Below, piece by piece: positions 23,004 to 31,654 of a stretch of 37,020 bases of DNA. The notes under the pieces were generated by a model. That model had not been told where the DNA came from, searched no databases, and saw only the letters and a list, made by a program, of their open reading frames with translations. Where the stretch lies: the NCBI RefSeq assembly GCF_000576595.1, contig NZ_AWSA01000043.1, forward strand, positions 1 to 37,020. The letters run 5' to 3'. Every line of letters starts with the position of its first letter. The stretch's first letter is position 1. This DNA is from Intrasporangium oryzae NRRL B-24470 (GTDB lineage Bacteria > Actinomycetota > Actinomycetes > Actinomycetales > Dermatophilaceae). The position numbers and the translations under genes are program-made.

Positions 23004-23714
23004 ATGAGCGACTGGGACTTCAGCGGCCTCAAGGCCACCTACGTCAACTGCACCCTCAAAAAGAGCCCCGAGCTGAGCCACACGCAGGGGCTCGTCGATG
23101 CCAGCGCGGCGATCATGCGGACGCACGGCGTCGACGTCGACATCATCCGGTTCGTCGACCACGACGTCGCGACGGGCGTCTACCCCGACATGCGCGAGCA
23201 CGGCTGGGAGACCGACGCGTGGCCCGAGCTCTACCCCGGCATCCTCGACAGCCAGATCCTCGTCGTCGCCGGACCGATCTGGCTCGGCGACAATTCGAGC
23301 ATCACCAGGCGCTTCATCGAGCGGATCTACTCCCTGAGCGGGATGCTCAACGACAAGGGGCAGTACCTCTTCTACGGGCGCGTCGCCGGCTGCCTCATCA
23401 CCGGCAACGAGGACGGCATCAAGCACTGCGCCCAGAACGTCCTCTACAGCCTCCAGCACGTCGGCTACACGATCCCGCCCAACGCCGACGCGGGCTGGAT
23501 CGGGGAGGCCGGTCCCGGCCCGAGCTACCTCGACCCCGGCAGCGGCGGCCCGGAGAACGACTTCACCAACCGCAACACGACGTTCATGACGTGGAACCTC
23601 ATGCACCTCGCCAAGCTGCTGACCGACGCGGGTGGTGTGCCCGCCCAGGGCAACCAGCGATCCGAGTGGAACGCCGGGGCGCGCTTCGACTGGCACAACC
23701 CGGAGTACCGCTGA
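23004..23714 (+). CDS. NADPH-dependent FMN reductase / flavodoxin-fold oxidoreductase
   Basis: 236 residues from ATG 23004 (MSDWDFSGLKATYVN); the upstream in-frame start at 22944 has no site. The fold is flavodoxin-like: an opening beta strand and phosphate-binding loop region (YVNCTLKKSPELSHT), VDIIRFVDHDV, then ILVVAGPIWLGDNSSITRRF (the second flavin-contact loop) and LFYGRVAGCLITGNEDG. It should bind FMN and use NAD(P)H to reduce small acceptors such as quinones or nitro compounds. No signal peptide. It sits alone between the argS terminator and the SHOCT gene. The acceptor is unknown. Confidence 0.85.
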   Translation: MSDWDFSGLKATYVNCTLKKSPELSHTQGLVDASAAIMRTHGVDVDIIRFVDHDVATGVYPDMREHGWETDAWPELYPGILDSQILVVAGPIWLGDNSSITRRFIERIYSLSGMLNDKGQYLFYGRVAGCLITGNEDGIKHCAQNVLYSLQHVGYTIPPNADAGWIGEAGPGPSYLDPGSGGPENDFTNRNTTFMTWNLMHLAKLLTDAGGVPAQGNQRSEWNAGARFDWHNPEYR

Positions 23715-23904
23715 GGCGGGTCATGCGGGTCCCGCCAGGGGTTCGTCTGGGCCACTCACCCGTCGCGGGTGATTCACCAGACACCCGGTGCATTAGGCCC
23801 CGTTCCGGTGCCACCGGCGGGAGTATGCAGGAGCGGGGAACCACCTTCCCCGGTCACGCGGGGCGACACCCACGGTGTGGCCCACGACGAAAGGGCTGTT
23901 GACC

Positions 23905-24297
23905 ATGTCGTTCTGGGACATCGTCTGGTTCATCTTCATCTTCGCCGCCTTCATGGCCTATCTGATGGTGGTCTTCACCATCCTCGGGGACCTCTTCCGC
24001 GACGACAGCGTGTCCGGGGTCATGAAGGCGGTCTGGGTCATCCTGCTCTTCGTCTTCCCCTTCATCACGGCGCTGGTCTACATCATCGCGCGCGGCAAGG
24101 GCATGAACGAGCGGGCGAGGCAGGAGGCGGTCGAGGCCAAGAAGGCGCAGGACGAGTACATCCGTTCCGTCGCCGCTCCTGCTGCCGGGGGTGGTGGCTC
24201 TCCGGCGGACCAGATCGCCCGGGCCAAGGAGCTGCTCGACTCCGGCGCGATCACGTCCGACGAGTTCGCCGCCCTGAAGGCGAAGGCCCTGGGCTGA
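23905..24297 (+). CDS. Small membrane protein with SHOCT C-terminal domain
   Basis: 130 residues from ATG 23905. Two membrane spans (about 7-28 and 44-62) of the phospholipase D-nuclease N-terminal type are joined by GDLFRDDSVSGVMKA, with a second span reading VWVILLFVFPFITALVYIIA. A helical linker then leads to a SHOCT motif (PADQIARAKELLDSGAITSDEFAALKAKAL), a short C-terminal oligomerisation module. The protein should lie in the cytoplasmic membrane with its tail inside. The next gene begins 4 bases after the stop, so the two are probably co-transcribed. Function unknown. Confidence 0.88.
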   Translation: MSFWDIVWFIFIFAAFMAYLMVVFTILGDLFRDDSVSGVMKAVWVILLFVFPFITALVYIIARGKGMNERARQEAVEAKKAQDEYIRSVAAPAAGGGGSPADQIARAKELLDSGAITSDEFAALKAKALG

Positions 24298-24301
24298 CGG
24301 C

Positions 24302-25693
24302 ATGACGACGCCCGCCTCCGGGCGACGCGAGGAGAGCGGGCGGCTGGGACTCGAGGCCCTGGCCGCGGCTCCCCTCGCGTCCCACGCCGACCTGCACTCG
24401 CCGCCGGGGCAGGACCCGGTGGCGATCCTCGAGGCGCAGTCGGCCGACCGGGTGCCCGAGCTCGTCCCGATCCGCTACGGGCGGATGCTCGCCTCGCCCT
24501 TCGCGTTCTACCGGGGAGCCGCGGCCCTCATGGCCGACGACCTCGGTGGTGCGCCGCGGTCCGGCCTCACGGTCCAGCTGTGCGGTGACGCCCACGTCAG
24601 CAACTTCGGCCTCTTCGCGACGCCGGAGCGCCGGCAGCTCTTCGACCTCAACGACTTCGACGAGACGTGGCCCGGGCCTTTCGAGTGGGACGTCAAGCGC
24701 CTCGCGGCGAGCCTCGAGATCGCCGGCCGCGCCAACGGCCTCAAGCGCAAGCAGCGCGAGCGGGTCGTCGGCACGGCCCTGAGCTCGTACCGCCAGACCG
24801 TGCACATCTTCGCCGGGCAGTCGGCGCTCGAGGTCTGGTATGCCCGGGCCGAGCTCCAGCCGGGTCTCCCCGAGCTGAAGAAGCTGCTGCCGAAGGCCGC
24901 CTTCGCCAGCACCGAGGCGATGGTCGCCAAGTCCCGCTCCCGGGACTCCCTGCAGGCGCTCGCCAAGCTGACGACCACCTCGGGGGGCGGGCGCCGCTTC
25001 ATCAGCGACCCCCCGCTCATCGTTCCCCTTCGTGAGCTTCGCCCGGATGTCGTGGAGCAGGTCAACGACTGGTCCGACCGGCTCATCGGCAGCTACCGCG
25101 AGAGCCTCGAGGCCGACCGGCGCGAGCTCTTCGACTCCTTCGAGCTCGTCGACCTCGCGCGCAAGGCGGTCGGCGTGGGGAGCGTCGGCACCCGGGCCTG
25201 GGTCCTGCTCTTCCTCGACGACACCGGCTCCCCGCTCATCCTCCAGGCCAAGGAGGCCGTGGACTCCGTGCTCGCGCCCTACGCCCCCGGCCCCGTCTGG
25301 GAGAACCAGGGCCAGCGGGTCGTCGAGGGCCAGCGCCTCATGCAGGCGAGCAGCGACCTCTTCCTCGGCTGGCAGCGCACCGAGGGCGACGGGGGCATCG
25401 TCCGCGACTACTACGTGCGGCAGTTCCGCGACTGGAAGGGCTCGTTCGACGTCGACCGCAGCGACGTCCACACGCTCGACGTGCTCGCGAGCGTCTGCGC
25501 GTGGACCCTGGCGCGTGCGCATGCCCGCTCGGGCGACCGCGTCGCCATCGCGACCTACCTCGGCGAGACCGACGAGTTCGACCGGGCCGTTGCCGCCTTC
25601 GCGACCGCCTACGCCGACAAGTCGGAGCGCGACCACGCAGCGCTCCTCGAGGCCTCCCGCAGCGGCCGGGTCGAGGCCACGCCGGGTCTTTGA
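24302..25693 (+). CDS. DUF2252 family protein
   Basis: 463 residues, typical of the DUF2252 family, which is widespread in actinobacteria. Its core carries kinase-like motifs: CGDAHVSNFG (94-103) and DLNDFDET (about 117-124), resembling the catalytic and metal-binding segments of phosphotransferases such as the APH/HipA superfamily. Later conserved segments include VGVGSVGTRAWVLLF and LQAKEAVDSVL, and a C-terminal LARAHARSGD. No membrane span or signal peptide. The phosphotransfer role is a family-level inference, not shown here. It starts 4 bases after the SHOCT gene. The stop lies inside a terminator-like structure shared with the convergent dehydrogenase. Confidence 0.9.
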   Translation: MTTPASGRREESGRLGLEALAAAPLASHADLHSPPGQDPVAILEAQSADRVPELVPIRYGRMLASPFAFYRGAAALMADDLGGAPRSGLTVQLCGDAHVSNFGLFATPERRQLFDLNDFDETWPGPFEWDVKRLAASLEIAGRANGLKRKQRERVVGTALSSYRQTVHIFAGQSALEVWYARAELQPGLPELKKLLPKAAFASTEAMVAKSRSRDSLQALAKLTTTSGGGRRFISDPPLIVPLRELRPDVVEQVNDWSDRLIGSYRESLEADRRELFDSFELVDLARKAVGVGSVGTRAWVLLFLDDTGSPLILQAKEAVDSVLAPYAPGPVWENQGQRVVEGQRLMQASSDLFLGWQRTEGDGGIVRDYYVRQFRDWKGSFDVDRSDVHTLDVLASVCAWTLARAHARSGDRVAIATYLGETDEFDRAVAAFATAYADKSERDHAALLEASRSGRVEATPGL

Positions 25694-25739
25694 GCCGCGG
25701 GGACCTGCCGCCCGTATGCCGCTGGGGCAGCGTGGCTCA
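25691..25739. terminator. Imperfect hairpin spanning two convergent stop codons
   Basis: TGAGCC (25691-25696) pairs with GGCTCA (25734-25739), and inside it CTGCC (25705-25709) pairs with GGCAG (25726-25730). The outer stem contains both genes' TGA stops. A GTATGCC word lies in the loop. It is weaker than the other terminators in the window. Confidence 0.4.
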
Positions 25740-27257
25740 CCCCCTCGCGGTCTTCGCCTCCCACGCCTCCAGGGTGGCCCGAGCGCCCCTGGTGTGCAGG
25801 GACTCGAGCGCGGCCAGGTAGCTCGCCGTGAACCGATCGTCGTCGACGAGGTCACCGAAGAGGTCCCGGTCCCGCAGGAAGGACAAGGGGTCGCTCTCCT
25901 GGCGGGCGGCGGCCGCCATGACCCGGTCGCGGATCCTGTCGACGACCTCGATCGGATCGCCCTGCTCGTCAGTGCCCTCGGCGTAGCGCGCCCAGGAGGC
26001 GACGACGAGGGCCGACCGGTCGATCTCGCCACCCCCCGCGAGGTTGCGGTTGATGACGGGCACGAGCCACTTGGGGATGCGGTCGGAGCTCTCGGCGCAG
26101 AGGCGCGCCAGCGTGTCGCGCACCTCGGGGTTGGCGAAGCGCTCGATGAGCTCGTGTCGGTAGGCGCCGAGATCGACGCCGGGCACCTCGGGGAGCGTCG
26201 GCGAGCCCTCGTGCTCCATGTAGCCGAGCAGGAAGTCGACGAAGAGGGGGTCCTGGCACACGTCGTGCGCGTAGCGGTAGCCCGAGAGGTAGCCGAGGTA
26301 GCAGAGCGCCTGGTGGCTCGCGTTGAGCAGTCGCAGCTTCATCAGCTCGTAGGGCACGACGTCGGGGACGAGCTGCACACCGGCCTCCTCGAGCGGCGGG
26401 CGGCCGTCGGTGAAGTGGTCCTCGAGGACCCACTGCGTGAACGGCTCGCAGACGACCGGCCACCCGTCCTCGACGCCGAACTCCTCCGCGAGGCGATCGA
26501 TGTCCTCCTCTGCCGTCACCGGGGTGATCCGGTCGACCATGCAGTTGGGGAACGCCACGTGCTCGTCCATCCAGTCGGCGAGGGAGGGGTCCTTGAGACG
26601 CGCGAAGGCCGTCATCATCCGACGGGCGACGTCGCCGTTGCCGGGCAGGTTGTCGCAGGACATGACGGTGAACGGAGGGACCCCGCTCTCACGCCGGGCT
26701 GCGAGGGCGGCGACGACGTAGCCGAACACCGTGCGAGGCGTCGCACCCTCGACGAGGTCTGCTCGGATCGCCTCGTCCGCCGCGTCGAACTCCCCGGTGA
26801 CCTGGTTGACGACGTAGCCGCCCTCGGTGATGGTCAGCGACACGATCCGGGTCCGGGGGTCGGCGAGCCGGTCGACGACCGCCCTCGGGTCGTCGGGGGC
26901 GAACATCATCTCGACGATGCTGCCGATCACCCGGGCCTCGCGGTGACCGTCGGGATGCTTGACGACGAGCGTGTAGAGGCCGTCCTGCTCGGTGAGCGTG
27001 TCGACGATCCGCCGGTCCTGGGGCAGTGCGCCGACACCGCAGATACCCCAGTCGAGGGCGAGCCCGTTGTTGAGGAGGTGGTCGACATACATCGCCTGGT
27101 GGGCTCGGTGGAAGCCGCCCACGCCGAAGTGCACGATTCCGACCGTGACCTTCGCGCGGTCGTACGCCGGCCGGCCCACCTCGGGCGGGAGGGCGGCATA
27201 CGTGCTCTGCGACAGGGAGATCGGCGTGCGCGCCGTGGGGGCGTCGGTGGTGGTCAT
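25737..27257 (-). CDS. Mannitol 2-dehydrogenase family polyol dehydrogenase
   Basis: 506 residues, the usual length of long-chain polyol dehydrogenases (about 490-500). The NAD-binding segment VGIVHFGVGGFHRAHQ (39-54) opens the Rossmann domain. The metal-independent catalytic triad is visible as K307, N312 and H315 in ELMKLRLLNASHQ, with the K+5/K+8 spacing of mannitol 2-dehydrogenase. It oxidises D-mannitol, D-arabinitol or a related polyol to the ketose with NAD+. The ATG at 27255-27257 is preceded by GAGAGGA. It is the last gene of the leftward transport operon, 98 bases after the SDR. The exact substrate (mannitol, arabitol or sorbitol) cannot be decided. Confidence 0.93.
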   Translation of the reverse strand: MTTTDAPTARTPISLSQSTYAALPPEVGRPAYDRAKVTVGIVHFGVGGFHRAHQAMYVDHLLNNGLALDWGICGVGALPQDRRIVDTLTEQDGLYTLVVKHPDGHREARVIGSIVEMMFAPDDPRAVVDRLADPRTRIVSLTITEGGYVVNQVTGEFDAADEAIRADLVEGATPRTVFGYVVAALAARRESGVPPFTVMSCDNLPGNGDVARRMMTAFARLKDPSLADWMDEHVAFPNCMVDRITPVTAEEDIDRLAEEFGVEDGWPVVCEPFTQWVLEDHFTDGRPPLEEAGVQLVPDVVPYELMKLRLLNASHQALCYLGYLSGYRYAHDVCQDPLFVDFLLGYMEHEGSPTLPEVPGVDLGAYRHELIERFANPEVRDTLARLCAESSDRIPKWLVPVINRNLAGGGEIDRSALVVASWARYAEGTDEQGDPIEVVDRIRDRVMAAAARQESDPLSFLRDRDLFGDLVDDDRFTASYLAALESLHTRGARATLEAWEAKTARG

Positions 27258-27355
27258 GATCGTCTGGGTCCTCTCTCGGAGGTCTCGAAGGCAGGGGCCC
27301 GCTCCGGGCGGTCATCGGGCGAGGAGGAGGTCGCCGATCCGTCGGCTGACGGTGG

Positions 27356-28141
27356 TCAGTGCGACTCGGAGAGGCTCCACATCGTCCACAGCTCGGTCCG
27401 CATCCGGCGCGGCTGTCGCAAGGTGTAGGCGACGGCCCGGGCGATGTCCTCCGGTTCGAGGAAGTCACCATCGGACGGGTCCCGGTCGCCGAAGCGCCCG
27501 TCGGCCGCGGCGAAGGGGGTGTTGACGCCGGCCGGTGCGATGGTCGTGGTGCGGATCCCCTCGGACCGGAGCTCGCGGTCGAGTGCGTAGCCGAGGTTGA
27601 TCTGGGCGGCCTTGGTGGCCGCGTAGACCGCCTCCTTGCCTCCTCCGATGAGGAGCCCGGCGACGGAGCCGATGATGACGATGTCGCCGCCGTCGCCCTG
27701 GGCGCGGAACTGCCGCACGGCGGCGCGTGCGAGCCACACCGTCCCCTTGACGTTGACGTCCACCATGAGTGAGACCTCGTCCGCGGAGTAGTCCAGGACG
27801 CCGCCGTAGAAGCCGACGGCCGCGTTGGCGACGACGGAGTCGACCCGCCCGAAGGCCTGGACGCCGGCGGCGACGAGCGCGTCAGCGGTGGCCTCGTCCC
27901 GGACGTCGCCGAGGCCGACGGCCAGGCGGTCCTCGCCCCAGGCGTCACGGAGCGGAGCCAGCGCGTCGGGGCGGAGGTCGCCGGCGACGACCCGCCCGCC
28001 GGCCTCGAGGACGAGCCGGGCGATCGCACCGCCGATCCCGCCCCCGGCACCGGTGACGAGGACGACCGTGCCCTCGAGGTCACGGCCCCGGTCGACGACG
28101 CGGCCGGGGCCCGACCGGTCTGCTGCTGCAGCGTCGCTCAC
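27356..28141 (-). CDS. Short-chain dehydrogenase/reductase (polyol or sugar oxidoreductase)
   Basis: 261 residues. TGAGGGIG (30-37) binds the cofactor, D55 (VVAGD) suggests NAD preference, NAAVG (106-110) is the structural motif, and the triad is S159, Y173 and K177 (GSVAG, YAATK). The GTG start at 28139-28141 overlaps the permease stop (28138-28140) as GTGA, indicating translational coupling; the apparent open frame continues upstream through the permease gene but is a shadow. Within this cluster it may oxidise a second polyol or process the ketose product. The substrate is not predictable. Confidence 0.88.
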   Translation of the reverse strand: MSDAAAADRSGPGRVVDRGRDLEGTVVLVTGAGGGIGGAIARLVLEAGGRVVAGDLRPDALAPLRDAWGEDRLAVGLGDVRDEATADALVAAGVQAFGRVDSVVANAAVGFYGGVLDYSADEVSLMVDVNVKGTVWLARAAVRQFRAQGDGGDIVIIGSVAGLLIGGGKEAVYAATKAAQINLGYALDRELRSEGIRTTTIAPAGVNTPFAAADGRFGDRDPSDGDFLEPEDIARAVAYTLRQPRRMRTELWTMWSLSESH

Positions 28142-28980
28142 TTGATGGCTCCCATCGACAGGCCGCGGACGAGCTGCTTCTGCGCCGCCCAGCCAGCAAT
28201 GATGACGGGCAGCGCGGCAATGGTCGCGGCGGCCGAAAGGACGGCGAGGAACTGACCACGCCCGTCGACGAAGCTGCCGAGGAAGGGCGGCGTCGTGCGG
28301 GCCGCCGAGCTCGTCAGGAGCAGCGCGAGGAAGTACTCGTTCCAGGCGAAGATGAAGCTGATGAGCGCCGCGGCCGCGACCCCGGGCAGGACGAGCGGCA
28401 GGACGATCCGCACGATCTCGCGGAACATGCCGGCCCCGTCCACGCGTGCCGCCTCGATGATCTCGAACGGCACCTCGAGGAAGAACGAGCGCATCATCCA
28501 CACCGTCACGGGCAGGTTCATCGCGCCGTAGACGACGGCGAGCATGTAGATGTTGTCGAGCAGCCCGATGGTCTTGAAGATCATGAAGAGCGGCAGGACG
28601 ATCGCGGCGAGCGGCATGAACCGGGTCGAGATGAAGAAGGACAGGCTGTTCTCGACGTTCTTGACCCGCCGGATGGACAGCGCGTAGGCGGCGGGGATCG
28701 CGAGCGTCACCGAGATGATCGTCGCGATGACCGCGGCGGTCAGCGAGTTCTGGAGGTAGCCGGCCATCCCGCGGTCCATCGCGAGCTGGTAGCCCTCCGT
28801 GACGGGCTTGAAGATGAACGTCGGATCGACGGACGACGCGAGCGACTCCGGCTTGAACCCGTTGAGGACCATCCAGAAGACCGGGAAGAAGAAGATGAGC
28901 ACGAGAACCCACGTGACGAGGGTCGTGAGGGCACCTCTGGCCGATCGGTTCGACGTGGTGGTGCTGCTTGGGCTGTTCAT
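28138..28980 (-). CDS. ABC sugar/polyol transporter permease (MalG/SmoG-type)
   Basis: 280 residues with about six membrane spans, starting at the ATG 28978-28980, which overlaps the stop of the first permease as ATGA. The cytoplasmic EAA loop is EAARVDGAGMFREIVRIVLP, the coupling helix that contacts the ATPase; PVFWMVLNGFKP near the N-terminus and the C-terminal RGLSMGAIK end are typical of the MalG-like carbohydrate subfamily. It forms the channel heterodimer with the upstream permease. No ATPase gene is nearby, so it probably uses a shared MsiK/UgpC-type ATPase. Confidence 0.93.
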   Translation of the reverse strand: MNSPSSTTTSNRSARGALTTLVTWVLVLIFFFPVFWMVLNGFKPESLASSVDPTFIFKPVTEGYQLAMDRGMAGYLQNSLTAAVIATIISVTLAIPAAYALSIRRVKNVENSLSFFISTRFMPLAAIVLPLFMIFKTIGLLDNIYMLAVVYGAMNLPVTVWMMRSFFLEVPFEIIEAARVDGAGMFREIVRIVLPLVLPGVAAAALISFIFAWNEYFLALLLTSSAARTTPPFLGSFVDGRGQFLAVLSAAATIAALPVIIAGWAAQKQLVRGLSMGAIK

Positions 28981-29924
28981 CGGCTTCCTCCTGCCATGAA
29001 GACCTTGAAGACACTCTTGAGAGCGATGGTCGCGACGATGATCGTGAGGATGACGGTCACGACGCCGTATGCCGCCGCCTGCCCGACGTCGAGGCCGATG
29101 AAGGCCCGCTCGTAGAGGAGGTAGGCGAGAGTCTTCGTGCCGCCGGTTCCCTTGGTGAGGATGGCGATCGGGTCGAAGACCTGGAGGATGATGACGGACC
29201 CCAGGAGCACCCCGATCTCGACGTACATCCGCAGGTGGGGCAGCGTGATCCACGTGAAGGTCCGCCAGGCGCCGGCCCCGTCGACCTGGGCGGCCTCGAG
29301 GATGCCCTTGTCCTGGCCCTGCAGGCCGGCCAGCAGGATCAGCATCATGAACGGCGTGAACTGCCAGGTCAGCACGATGACGACCGTGGCCATCGGGTGC
29401 TCGGTGCTCCACGCGACGACCGGCAGGTGCAGGGACCGGAGGACCCAGTTGATCATCCCGATGTTGGTGTCGAACATCGAGTACTTCCAGATGAGCGAGG
29501 CGGCCGCCGGCATGATGAGGAAGGGCGTGATCATCAGGGTCCGGGCCAGGGCGCGACCGCGGAACTGACGGTCGAGCAGGACGGCGAAGAGCAGGCCGAA
29601 GAGGACGGCCAGGGTGACCGAGAAGGCCGTGATGAGCACCGTGGCGCGAATCGAGGGCCACAGGTCACCGGAGGTCAGCGCGCTGGTGTAGTTGTCGAAC
29701 CCCGCGAAGGCGCGGTCGTTGGGGTAGAGCAGGTTCCACTTCGTCAGTGAGAACCCGATGGTCGTCAGGAACGGGATCTGCGTCAGCAGGATGAGGAAGA
29801 CCACGGCCGGCAGCAGCAGGCCCCGGTTCCTCCAGAGCTCCTTCTTCTGCACGCGCCGCTTGTCCGTCGCGGTGGTGGCCCGGACGTCCTCGAGCTCGGT
29901 CGGTGGTGTGGTGATGGTGGTCAT
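28977..29924 (-). CDS. ABC sugar/polyol transporter permease (MalF/SmoF-type)
   Basis: 315 residues with about six spans. The EAA loop is EAAQVDGAGAWRTFTWITLP. The N-terminal cytoplasmic tail precedes RGLLLPAVVFLILLTQIPF, a standard first span of the MalF-like subfamily in CUT1 importers. The ATG at 29922-29924 has GGGAG 7 nt upstream. It lies between the binding-protein gene (104 bases away, with a hairpin between) and the second permease (ATGA overlap). Confidence 0.93.
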   Translation of the reverse strand: MTTITTPPTELEDVRATTATDKRRVQKKELWRNRGLLLPAVVFLILLTQIPFLTTIGFSLTKWNLLYPNDRAFAGFDNYTSALTSGDLWPSIRATVLITAFSVTLAVLFGLLFAVLLDRQFRGRALARTLMITPFLIMPAAASLIWKYSMFDTNIGMINWVLRSLHLPVVAWSTEHPMATVVIVLTWQFTPFMMLILLAGLQGQDKGILEAAQVDGAGAWRTFTWITLPHLRMYVEIGVLLGSVIILQVFDPIAILTKGTGGTKTLAYLLYERAFIGLDVGQAAAYGVVTVILTIIVATIALKSVFKVFMAGGSR

Positions 29925-29965
29925 GTCGGCACTCCCTCGTGCGACTGCAGGGTGGGGACGGTGCG

Positions 29966-30003
29966 GTGGTGCCGGGCCCGGGGCGTGCCGGACCCGGCAC
30001 CAC
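29966..30003 (-). terminator. Intra-operon hairpin between binding-protein and permease genes
   Basis: A perfect 11-bp stem, GTGGTGCCGGG at 29966-29976 with its complement at 29993-30003, and a 16-nt loop. Hairpins in this place in ABC operons commonly protect or terminate part of the transcript, so that binding protein is made in excess over permease. Confidence 0.65.
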
Positions 30004-30028
30004 GTGTCACCTGTTCGTCAGCGAGACG

Positions 30029-31393
30029 TCACTTCTTGTGCTTGTCGCCGGCTGCCTGGGCGATGCTCTGGCACTTGCTGAGCGCGTCGTCGATCGTGCC
30101 GCGGTTGGCCAGGTAGTCCGCGACCAGCTGGGCGCACTGGTTGCCGACGTCCTGGAACTCGGGGATCGAGACGTACTGGATGCCGACCCAGGGCTGGGGG
30201 TTCACTCCCGGCTGCTTCGGGTTGACCGAGCTCATCACGTCGAGGGTGATGGGCGCGTAGGCCTTGGCAGCGTCCTTGTACTCGGGGATCGAGTACGTCG
30301 AGGTGCGCGAGCCCGGCGGGACGTTGGACCAGCCGATCTTGTTGCCGACGAGCTTGATGTAGTCCTTGCTCGTCGCCCACTTGACGAACTTGATCGCCGC
30401 GTCCTTCTGCTTCGTCGACGTCGGGATGGCGAGGTTCCAGCTCCAGAGCCAGCCGGACTCCTTCGTCTTGTCGACCGGCATGTGGGCGTAGCCCATCTTG
30501 CCCTTGACCGGGGAGTCCGCGGCCTCGAGCATCGAGGCGGCGACCGAGGCGTCGGCCCACATCGCGGCCTTCCCCTCCTTGAGGGCCGTCAGGCACTCGT
30601 TGAAGCTGTAGGAGACCGGGTCCTTCTCACCGGAGTCGTCGAGCAGCTTCTTGTAGAAGCCGACGGCCTCCTTCCACTCCGGGGTGTCGACCGTCGCCTT
30701 CCAGTTGCTGTCGTACCAGTTGCCGCCGAACGTCTGCACGACGGTGGTGAGCGGGGCGAACAGGTCGCCCCAGCCGGGCTTGCCGCGCATGCAGATCCCG
30801 GCCATGTCGGGGGTGTTGACCTTCTTGGCCGCGTCCGCCACCTGCTGCCAGGTCGGGTTCTGCGGGATGGTGATGCCGGCCTTGTCCATGACCTCCTTGT
30901 TGTACATGAGGATCGAGGACTCGCCGTAGAACGGGACGGCGAAGAGCTTGCCGTCGTAGGTGTTGACGTCGCGCACCGGCGGGAGCAGGTCGTTCACGTC
31001 GTACGACGCGTCGGACTGCAGCGCCGGGGTGAGGTCGACGAGCCACCCGTTGGCGCCCCACTGGGGCGTCTCGTAGGCGCCGATGGTGACGATGTCGTAC
31101 TGTCCGGCGCCGCTCGCGACGTCGGCGGTCACGGCGGCGCGGAGGTCGCCCTCCTCCATGACCTGGAAGTTGACCTTGACGCCCGGGTTCGCGGCCTCGT
31201 ACTCGGTCTTGAGCTTCTCCATGTCCTTCATCTGGCCGTTGTTGACCGTGGCGACCTTGAGGGTGACGGTTCCGCCGTCGCCTCCGGTCGACCCGCCCCC
31301 GGCCTGCACGGCTCCGGACGAGCAGGCAGTCACCGTCAGGGCCACCGCCACTGCGCCCGTCCCGAGCGCGAGCATGCGCTTGTTCGCAAGCAT
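30029..31393 (-). CDS. ABC transporter solute-binding lipoprotein, CUT1 family (polyol/sugar)
   Basis: 454 residues from ATG 31393, which has AAGGAG 7 nt upstream; a TTG six bases earlier abuts the ribosome site and is less likely. The signal ends in the lipobox LTVTAC (C24), so the protein is anchored outside the membrane by lipid. The mature part has the two-lobe type I binding-protein pattern (VTLKVATVNNGQMKDMEKL, QYDIVTIGAYETPQWG, FAVPFYGESSILMYNKEVMD). It captures the substrate and delivers it to the two permeases downstream. Neighbouring polyol dehydrogenases point to mannitol, sorbitol or arabitol. Confidence 0.92.
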   Translation of the reverse strand: MLANKRMLALGTGAVAVALTVTACSSGAVQAGGGSTGGDGGTVTLKVATVNNGQMKDMEKLKTEYEAANPGVKVNFQVMEEGDLRAAVTADVASGAGQYDIVTIGAYETPQWGANGWLVDLTPALQSDASYDVNDLLPPVRDVNTYDGKLFAVPFYGESSILMYNKEVMDKAGITIPQNPTWQQVADAAKKVNTPDMAGICMRGKPGWGDLFAPLTTVVQTFGGNWYDSNWKATVDTPEWKEAVGFYKKLLDDSGEKDPVSYSFNECLTALKEGKAAMWADASVAASMLEAADSPVKGKMGYAHMPVDKTKESGWLWSWNLAIPTSTKQKDAAIKFVKWATSKDYIKLVGNKIGWSNVPPGSRTSTYSIPEYKDAAKAYAPITLDVMSSVNPKQPGVNPQPWVGIQYVSIPEFQDVGNQCAQLVADYLANRGTIDDALSKCQSIAQAAGDKHKK

Positions 31394-31654
31394 TCCCAAC
31401 TCCTTTGGTAGGCAACTCTCGTTCCGGCCCGAGCTCGACGATCACGGGTGAGACAGACACACCGTTGGGTGTGACGTCCGCAACAGTTCTTGACTGGAAC
31501 TTGCGGGAACGCTATGAGGCATTGGGAGCGCCAACAAGGACTATCAGCCCTCTGTCGTTGATACGATTTTGCGAGGCGACACGCCCGGGGAGCGCACTTC
31601 GGTGACGTTCCCCGCACGAGGCGGAGACGACGTGGTCCCAAGCCGACGAAGGGC
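31394..31654. promoter_or_regulatory. Divergent control region between polyol operon and AraC regulator
   Basis: 261 bases. Candidate sites include the inverted repeat AGTTC-N7-GAACT (31485-31501), CACACC-GTTG-GGTGTG (31458-31473), and GGGAACG/CGTTCCC words at 31505-31511 and 31606-31612. Several GTTCC/GGAAC half-sites in one region suit an AraC-type dimer that loops or shifts between sites. No promoter hexamers are clear. Confidence 0.4.

Noticed and set aside
25032-27428. 798-codon plus-strand frame across DUF2252 and the polyol dehydrogenase
   Set aside because: Crosses the stop regions of two convergent real genes and has Arg/Ser- and Val/Asp-rich shadow composition.
29939-31411. 490-codon plus-strand frame over the binding-protein gene
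   Set aside because: Shadow of the solute-binding lipoprotein gene, which has a lipobox, ribosome site and family motifs.
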